Positions 23,883 to 28,801 of a stretch of 28,801 nucleotides of DNA are shown in pieces. The stretch covers positions 1 through 28,801 of the forward strand of contig CAYSCH010000079.1 of assembly GCA_964429355.1 (NCBI GenBank), in the 5' to 3' direction. Source of the DNA: JAAYAY01 sp964429355 (GTDB lineage Bacteria; Planctomycetota; Planctomycetia; Pirellulales; Thermoguttaceae). Each line of letters starts with the position of its first letter. Position 1 is the first letter of the stretch. Under the pieces are notes generated by a model, which was not told the origin of the DNA, did no database searches, and saw only the letters and a list, made by a program, of their open reading frames with translations. Both the position numbers and the translations under genes were made by a program.

Positions 23883-23929
23883 ATCTGTATCCGCCCGTAA
23901 GCCCGAACCCAATGCACCGCAGGAATCCC

Positions 23930-25288
23930 ATGAATCCTCGCTTCCCCACCCTGGCTGGCGCGATCCTGGTATGGGGCGTCCTTGCCACTTGCGGCTCGTT
24001 TTCCGCCGCCGAAAGCAATACTCAGCCCCCTTTCGAGACCGATGCCACCGGCACGGCGACCGCCGGCGCCCCTCTGGTCGCGCCGTGGCGCACCGTGGAT
24101 CTGGACCCGGCATTTGCCGGCGAGTGGGTCGTTCTCGGGGACATCGACGGGGATCGCTCGGTCGAAGTCGTTTCCGCCCGAAACGTCGACGAGAACGACA
24201 ACCACTTCACCTCGGCCGTAGTTGCCCAGAAGCTCGATGGCTCCGTCCTCTGGACCTGGGGCGATCCGAAGACCGGCCGCCGCAAACTCCATCACGATCT
24301 GGCCTGCCAGATCCACGACCTCGACAACAACGGCACGAGCGAGGTGGTCCTCGCCGCCGATCGCCAACTGCTCGTCCTGGAAGGAAAGTCCGGCAAGCCG
24401 GTCCACTCCTTCCCCATCCCCGAGCACGCCAGCGACTGCGTGGTGTTTGCCGATCTTTCGGGCAGGGGCTGGCCGGCGGAAATCCTGGTCAAGACTCGCT
24501 ACGGGCAGATCTGGGCCTATTCTCCCCAGGGAAAGCTCCTCTGGACCGTCCAGTCGCCGGGCGGCTACCCAACCGCCCACCAGCCCTTCCCGGTGGACCT
24601 GGATGGCGACGGGCGCGACGAGATCCTGGCCGGCTATGCCGCCTTGAATGCCGACGGTTCTATCCGCTGGACGTTCGAAGCCCAGCCGGGCAAGAAGAAC
24701 GGTGGACATGCCGATTGCTGGCGGATTGTTCGCCTGGCCGAAAACGCCGCAGACACCCGGCTCATCATGACCATGTGTGGAGGAAACGCCCTGGTAATGA
24801 CCGACGGTCTGGGGCTACCCATCTGGTGCCGGACGGGCCGGCACTACGAGTCGATCGACGTGGGCGAGGTCCGCTCCGATCTCGCAGGGCTGGAGATCGT
24901 CGTTGACGTCGACCATCTGCCTCAGCCCCCCATGCCGCTTTGCCTGTTCAGCGAGAAGGGAGAAGAACTCGGAAGAATCAACACCGACGGCACCCGCCAC
25001 CACAAGCTCGTCGACTGGGACGGCGACGGGCAGATGGAGATGGGTTCAGCGCTGCCGTGCGGACTGTTTGACGGACACGGGCGACGGGTCGTCACCTTTC
25101 AGATCGACCAGGCCCAGCGTCCGTGGCAACTCGTGGCCGTGGATCTCATGGGTCACGGCATGCGCGACGTGATGATGGTCACCAGTCTCGACGACCACGA
25201 GAAGGTATATCTCTACCGCAATCCCGCCTCTGGCTCCATGCCGGCAGGGGTGCCGGCGGGGACCGGTCCGAATTTCACATTGTATTGA
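23930..25288 (+). CDS. Exported FG-GAP/VCBS-type beta-propeller protein
   Basis: A 452-residue protein with signal peptide MNPRFPTLAGAILVWGVLAT and cleavage near SAAES. It is built of repeats that carry calcium-type DxDxDG loops: DIDGDRSVEVVSA, DLDNNGTSEVVLAA, DLDGDGRDEILAGY and DWDGDGQMEMGSA, each followed by strands such as LLVLEGKSGKPVHSF and DGSIRWTFE. This is the pattern of FG-GAP/VCBS propellers and of the propeller in family 11 rhamnogalacturonan lyases; I cannot identify lyase catalytic residues, so a binding role is equally possible. AGGA six bases before ATG 23930 supports that start over ATG 23912. It lies 25 bases upstream of the second Gfo/Idh/MocA gene, so the two are probably co-transcribed. 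Confidence 0.8.
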   Translation: MNPRFPTLAGAILVWGVLATCGSFSAAESNTQPPFETDATGTATAGAPLVAPWRTVDLDPAFAGEWVVLGDIDGDRSVEVVSARNVDENDNHFTSAVVAQKLDGSVLWTWGDPKTGRRKLHHDLACQIHDLDNNGTSEVVLAADRQLLVLEGKSGKPVHSFPIPEHASDCVVFADLSGRGWPAEILVKTRYGQIWAYSPQGKLLWTVQSPGGYPTAHQPFPVDLDGDGRDEILAGYAALNADGSIRWTFEAQPGKKNGGHADCWRIVRLAENAADTRLIMTMCGGNALVMTDGLGLPIWCRTGRHYESIDVGEVRSDLAGLEIVVDVDHLPQPPMPLCLFSEKGEELGRINTDGTRHHKLVDWDGDGQMEMGSALPCGLFDGHGRRVVTFQIDQAQRPWQLVAVDLMGHGMRDVMMVTSLDDHEKVYLYRNPASGSMPAGVPAGTGPNFTLY

Positions 25289-25313
25289 CACCCGTTAGCC
25301 CAGGAGGCCCAAG

Positions 25314-26645
25314 ATGAATCCGAACCAGAAGATCAGTCGTCGCCAGGTGCTTGCTGCGGCCTCGGGGGTCGCTGTTGCCACGATCGTGCCCCGACATGTC
25401 TTAGGACAGGGCCAAACCCCGCCGAGCGAGACCTTGAACGTGGCCGGCGTAGGGATCGGCGGGATGGGGTCGAACGACGTCCGCGAGATCTCGAAAGATG
25501 CCAGCGTGGTGGCCCTTTGCGATGTGGATGGCCGGGCACTGGCGGGCAACGCCCAGTATCACCCGAAAGCGACCCATTATGCTGATTTCCGGGAGATGCT
25601 GGATAAGGAGAAGAACATCGACGCGGTCATGGTTGCGACTCCGGATCACAACCACGCGGTGGTGACGATGGCGGCCATCAAGCGGGGTAAACACGTCTTC
25701 TGCCAGAAGCCCTTGACGCACTCGGTGTATGAAGCGCGGATGATCGGGCAGGCCGCCAAGGAGGCGGGCGTGGCAACGCAGATGGGCAATCAGGGACAAG
25801 CGAGCGAAGCCGCCCGGTTGATCTGCGAGCTGATCTGGGCGGGGGCGGTGGGCAAGGTCCGCCAGGTGCACGCCGGGTCGAGTCGTATCCCGCCGATTTC
25901 GCCGCGAGGCATCGCCCGTCCCCAGGATACGCCCGCTGTGCCTGCGGAGTTGGCGTGGGATCTGTGGCTCGGACCGGCCCCGGTCCGGCCCTATCATCCG
26001 ACCTATCACCCCTTCGCCTGGCGTGGCTGGTGGGATTTCGGCACGGGCGTGCTCGGCGATATCGGCTGCCATCAGCTATCGGTGGTATTCAAAGCGTTGA
26101 AGCTCGGACACCCGACGAAGGTCGAGGCGTCGTCGTCCAACCATCCGTTCCCGCCGGAAATTGCCAACGAAACGGCCCCCCTTGCGTCGATCACGCGTTG
26201 GGAGTTTCCTGCCGAGGGCGAACGCGACGCGGTGAGCATCACCTGGTGGGACGGCGGACTGAAGCCGCCGAGACCGGATGAACTGGAACCGGGGCTCAGC
26301 TTTGCCGAAGGAGACTGGCTGATGATCGTGGGGGATCAGGGAAAGATGATCGGCCACCGGCTGATCCCCGATGCCAAGGCGGTCGAATATGGCAAGCCGA
26401 AAGAAGTCCTGGAGCGGTCGCCGGGACATTACAAGGAGTGGATACTTGCCTGCAAAGGGGGAAAGCCGGCCGGCTCCAACTTTGTCGACCACGCCGCCCA
26501 CTTGGCGGAAGTGGTGCTCCTGGGCAACATCGCCATCCGCACCAAGGAGACTCTTCTCTGGGACGGTCCGAATCTGCGGTTCACCAACTCGGAGGCCGCC
26601 AACCAGTTGATCAACCCGGCGTATCGGGAAGGGTGGAGCCTCTGA
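25314..26645 (+). CDS. Tat-exported Gfo/Idh/MocA family oxidoreductase
   Basis: A 443-residue protein. The N-terminus has a twin-arginine signal (ISRRQVLAAASGVAVATIV) and the Rossmann loop GVGIGGMG at 45-52. ALCDVDG, MVATPDHNHA and the catalytic motif CQKPLTHS with K132 follow, then MGNQGQAS and the substrate domain (WDLWLGPAPVRPYHPTYHPF, DIGCHQLSVVFKAL). This is the common planctomycete type in which the lysine motif is QKP rather than EKP. AGGAGG precedes ATG 25314. Its position between an FG-GAP protein and a glycosidase suggests it acts on a sugar released outside the cytoplasm; the substrate is not known. It shares only family features with the protein at 9562-10920, so it is not a recent duplicate. 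Confidence 0.9.
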   Translation: MNPNQKISRRQVLAAASGVAVATIVPRHVLGQGQTPPSETLNVAGVGIGGMGSNDVREISKDASVVALCDVDGRALAGNAQYHPKATHYADFREMLDKEKNIDAVMVATPDHNHAVVTMAAIKRGKHVFCQKPLTHSVYEARMIGQAAKEAGVATQMGNQGQASEAARLICELIWAGAVGKVRQVHAGSSRIPPISPRGIARPQDTPAVPAELAWDLWLGPAPVRPYHPTYHPFAWRGWWDFGTGVLGDIGCHQLSVVFKALKLGHPTKVEASSSNHPFPPEIANETAPLASITRWEFPAEGERDAVSITWWDGGLKPPRPDELEPGLSFAEGDWLMIVGDQGKMIGHRLIPDAKAVEYGKPKEVLERSPGHYKEWILACKGGKPAGSNFVDHAAHLAEVVLLGNIAIRTKETLLWDGPNLRFTNSEAANQLINPAYREGWSL

Positions 26646-26721
26646 AGGCTGAAGCAGGATCAAACCGGATGGCCATAGCCAATGGTCGGTCCCACGGCAA
26701 CTGCACAAAGGAAAGGACCTT

Positions 26722-28801
26722 ATGCTTCGCCAGACCGCAGCAATTCTGCTCGTCGTCTCGATTCTCTCCGTGATGGTGTCGCCTGTGACAGCTGCTCCTC
26801 CAGCCACTCCAGATCCGGCCGCGGATCCGTTTGCCCTGGAAGGTGCCAAGAATATCATGGAGGAAGGCCATTTCGGTATTGTCAACGGCAAGCTGACCAC
26901 GGGCATTCCCTATCGCAATGTGTCGGCCGTCCAGGGCCTTTGGGCACCGCCCTACGTCAGCACCGATTTTGCCTTGGGCGTGACCGTCTTCGATCAGTCC
27001 ATCCCAACGGATGCCTACACATGGCATCCGTTTCATGTCGAGCGGAAGGGCAAGGTTGAGGGCATCAGCGTCGAAAGTCTGACCATGCTTCTGCCCGGCA
27101 TGCGAGCGGGAATCGTAGAAATCACGCTTCACCACACCGAGAAGAGAGAGCGTACCGTACCGGTCGCCATCACCGTAGCGGGCACGTTGGACGACTCGCG
27201 ATGGTGGGAGTTTTCGGCGCCGGCAAGCAAGACGCCCACCACGCCCAAGGTCGTCGACAACGCTCTGATCCTGCAGCAAGACCGGCTGGCCATCGCCCTG
27301 GGCGGCCGTGACATTCGCTGGAGCCAGTCATCGCCTGCCGGACAGGCATCGCTGGTGCTGCCCCCCGAGGGGCGAGTGAAACTCTGCATCGCGCTGGCCA
27401 TCGGACCGGCAACCGAAGCCGCGGCCGAGTGTGCAGCAATTGCCGTCGATCCCGACCAGCCGGTCGCCGACGCGAAGGCTGCGTACGCCCGGCAACTTGA
27501 AGAACTGTTCGAGAGAATCCCACGACTCGAATCGAGCAGCACGGCATTCCGGCAATTCTACACCCGTTCGCTGGTCCATTTCCTGATGAACCGCTGGGAC
27601 GTGCCCGAATTCGTCCTCCACCCCTATTTCGGCACGGGCAGCGTCCGCGGCGGATGCGTGTGCAGCTATCTCTGGAATTTCGGCGAAATGTGGGAGATTC
27701 TGCCCGTCTTCGATGCCGAGATGAGCAAATCGCACATCAGGAAGTTCCTCGAAGTCGACATCATGACCCACTTCGCCTTCGAACCGACCACGGGCAATGC
27801 CTTTGGCCCCTGGTACATGGTAAACCAGGAGAAGATCATCGGCAGTATCTACTACTACGTACAGACCACGGGTGATGTGGCTTTTCTCGGCGAATCGGTC
27901 GGCGGCCGGACTGTTCTCGAACATGCGATTCTCAACGCCATGTACGGTGACGATCCGGCCAGGCCGGTGGCGCTGATCGACTACGGCGATTCGAACAGCC
28001 ATCTCGAACTGCGTCGCGGACTGCCCTACAACCATGTCATGCCCGACCTGAACGGACGCCGCTACGAGAACTATCGGATGGCTGCCGAACTGGCCAGCCT
28101 GGCGGGCAAACCGGCCCCGCAACTGCTCGAGCGAGCGGAACAGCTCAAAGCTTTGCTCAGGAAAACTCTCTGGAACGGGAAGACTCGCTGGTTCGATTTT
28201 CAAAACGAGAAAGGCGAGAAAGATACCCGCTACACAGTGCAGATGTTCAAGATGTTCGGCAGCAAGGTGCTCGATGCCGAGCAAGCGGCCGGCCTCTTGG
28301 GCCATCTGAATCGTGAAGACGAGTTCCTGTCGGAGTTCGGCCTGCACAGCCTGGCGAAGCCGGATCCGGCCTACGATCCGGCCGACGTGGACAATGGCGG
28401 CCCCGGTGCTTGCACGTGCTTCCCGCCGCAGATTGCCGAGCGGCTTTACAAGATGGGCAAGCCTGCGGACGCCGCGAACATCCTCAAACGCATCTTGTGG
28501 TGGGGCGAACGTATGCCGTACTGGGGCGACTCTCTGGTGGCCGACAAGATCGACTATCGCCACGACACGCCACTTCAATGCACGAGCGACGGCGTGGCCG
28601 TCGCCCAGTGCGTGATTTTCGGCATGTTCGGCGTTCGCGTGGAGTTCAACGGCGATATCCGGATCGATCCGCACCCGCCTTCCTTCGCCCCCAATATGAC
28701 ACTCAAGGGCCTGAAGCTCCGCGGCCGTACGCTCGACATCGCTGTCGACGGCGACAGGTACGAGGTGCGCGACGGATCCAACAGGCTCGATTCGGCCATC
28801 G
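26722..28801 (+). CDS. Exported (alpha/alpha)6-barrel glycoside hydrolase-like protein (3' partial)
   Basis: The frame is open from ATG 26722 to the end of the window (693 codons), so the C-terminus is missing. GGAAAGGA lies just before the start. MLRQTAAILLVVSILSVMVS is a signal peptide. Residues about 35-240 look like an N-terminal beta-sandwich (FGIVNGKLTTGIPYRNVSAV, GMRAGIVEITLHHTEKRERT). From about 265 a helical barrel follows: FYTRSLVHFLMNRWD, CSYLWNFGEMWEILPVFDAE (near 314), GNAFGPWYMVNQEKIIGSIY, IDYGDSNSHLELRRGLPYNH, then VMPDLNGRRYENYRMAAELA and LRKTLWNGKTRWFDF. This matches the fold of GH63/MGH1-like and GH94-like proteins; which family and which acid-base residues apply is uncertain. 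It lies 76 bases after the oxidoreductase and may belong to the same unit. Confidence 0.75.
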   Translation, partial: MLRQTAAILLVVSILSVMVSPVTAAPPATPDPAADPFALEGAKNIMEEGHFGIVNGKLTTGIPYRNVSAVQGLWAPPYVSTDFALGVTVFDQSIPTDAYTWHPFHVERKGKVEGISVESLTMLLPGMRAGIVEITLHHTEKRERTVPVAITVAGTLDDSRWWEFSAPASKTPTTPKVVDNALILQQDRLAIALGGRDIRWSQSSPAGQASLVLPPEGRVKLCIALAIGPATEAAAECAAIAVDPDQPVADAKAAYARQLEELFERIPRLESSSTAFRQFYTRSLVHFLMNRWDVPEFVLHPYFGTGSVRGGCVCSYLWNFGEMWEILPVFDAEMSKSHIRKFLEVDIMTHFAFEPTTGNAFGPWYMVNQEKIIGSIYYYVQTTGDVAFLGESVGGRTVLEHAILNAMYGDDPARPVALIDYGDSNSHLELRRGLPYNHVMPDLNGRRYENYRMAAELASLAGKPAPQLLERAEQLKALLRKTLWNGKTRWFDFQNEKGEKDTRYTVQMFKMFGSKVLDAEQAAGLLGHLNREDEFLSEFGLHSLAKPDPAYDPADVDNGGPGACTCFPPQIAERLYKMGKPADAANILKRILWWGERMPYWGDSLVADKIDYRHDTPLQCTSDGVAVAQCVIFGMFGVRVEFNGDIRIDPHPPSFAPNMTLKGLKLRGRTLDIAVDGDRYEVRDGSNRLDSAI

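Larger units (their letters stand above)
23443..23929. other. Divergent intergenic region with gap and lower GC
   Basis: A 487-base stretch between the tad trio and the FG-GAP gene. It contains ten Ns (23642-23651). The part after the gap (about 23652-23850) is visibly richer in A and T than the surrounding genes. No gene is convincing on either strand; a minus-strand frame reading FFIRFERISSRSANLTYVFH runs into the gap and could be a fragment of something cut by the join. Promoters for both directions are expected here. Confidence 0.4.

Noticed and set aside
27328..28674. 448-residue minus-strand open frame
   Set aside because: Antisense of the partial glycosidase at 26722-28801, whose plus-strand frame has a signal peptide, ribosome-binding site and domain motifs.

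Overview
The window looks like a draft or metagenome-assembled fragment (two 10-base N gaps) of a GC-rich Planctomycetota chromosome. I infer something near Pirellulales from gene content: Tat-exported Gfo/Idh/MocA oxidoreductases, large exported glycoside hydrolases, Tad-type pseudopilin genes, a planctomycete-style exonuclease/endonuclease/phosphatase protein and FG-GAP repeat proteins. No rRNA, tRNA, CRISPR array, transposase or phage gene is visible.

Layout. Bases 1-1331 hold the end of a RhuM-family gene and, after a hairpin-rich spacer, the first ~30 codons of a type III restriction (Res) gene that then stops resembling its family: a broken defence locus. From 1332 to 7817 a minus-strand block carries a two-domain KaiC-like/PPDK-type ATP-grasp protein, a secretin-domain lipoprotein-free exported protein, a SpoT-like HD hydrolase with a 147-residue partner gene, and an EEP-fold protein that has lost most of its catalytic residues. 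Bases 8224-9412 hold a two-CBS-domain protein and a 98-residue protein with a strong terminator. Bases 9562-14736 (minus) hold a Gfo/Idh/MocA oxidoreductase, glgC (glycogen precursor ADP-glucose) and an asparagine synthase interrupted by an assembly gap.

From 15036 onward the window is mainly an exported carbohydrate-degradation neighbourhood on the plus strand: a GHL10/YngK-type glycosidase, a TRIC-type channel, a GH127-like protein with a C-terminal LamG domain, an FG-GAP protein, a second Gfo/Idh/MocA oxidoreductase and an (alpha/alpha)6-barrel glycosidase that runs off the end. A minus-strand tadE-tadE-tadG trio sits inside this neighbourhood.

The items most worth a second look are: a 150-base element with 15-bp perfect terminal inverted repeats and internal hairpins between the convergent GH127-like and tadG genes; the catalytically dead EEP protein; the KaiC-like domain without a P-loop fused to a PPDK ATP-grasp domain; three tandem palindromes upstream of the GH127-like gene; and the foreign ~125-base segment inside asnB, which probably marks a misassembly. 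I see no single complete, obviously new multi-gene system; functional statements are from motifs read by eye.
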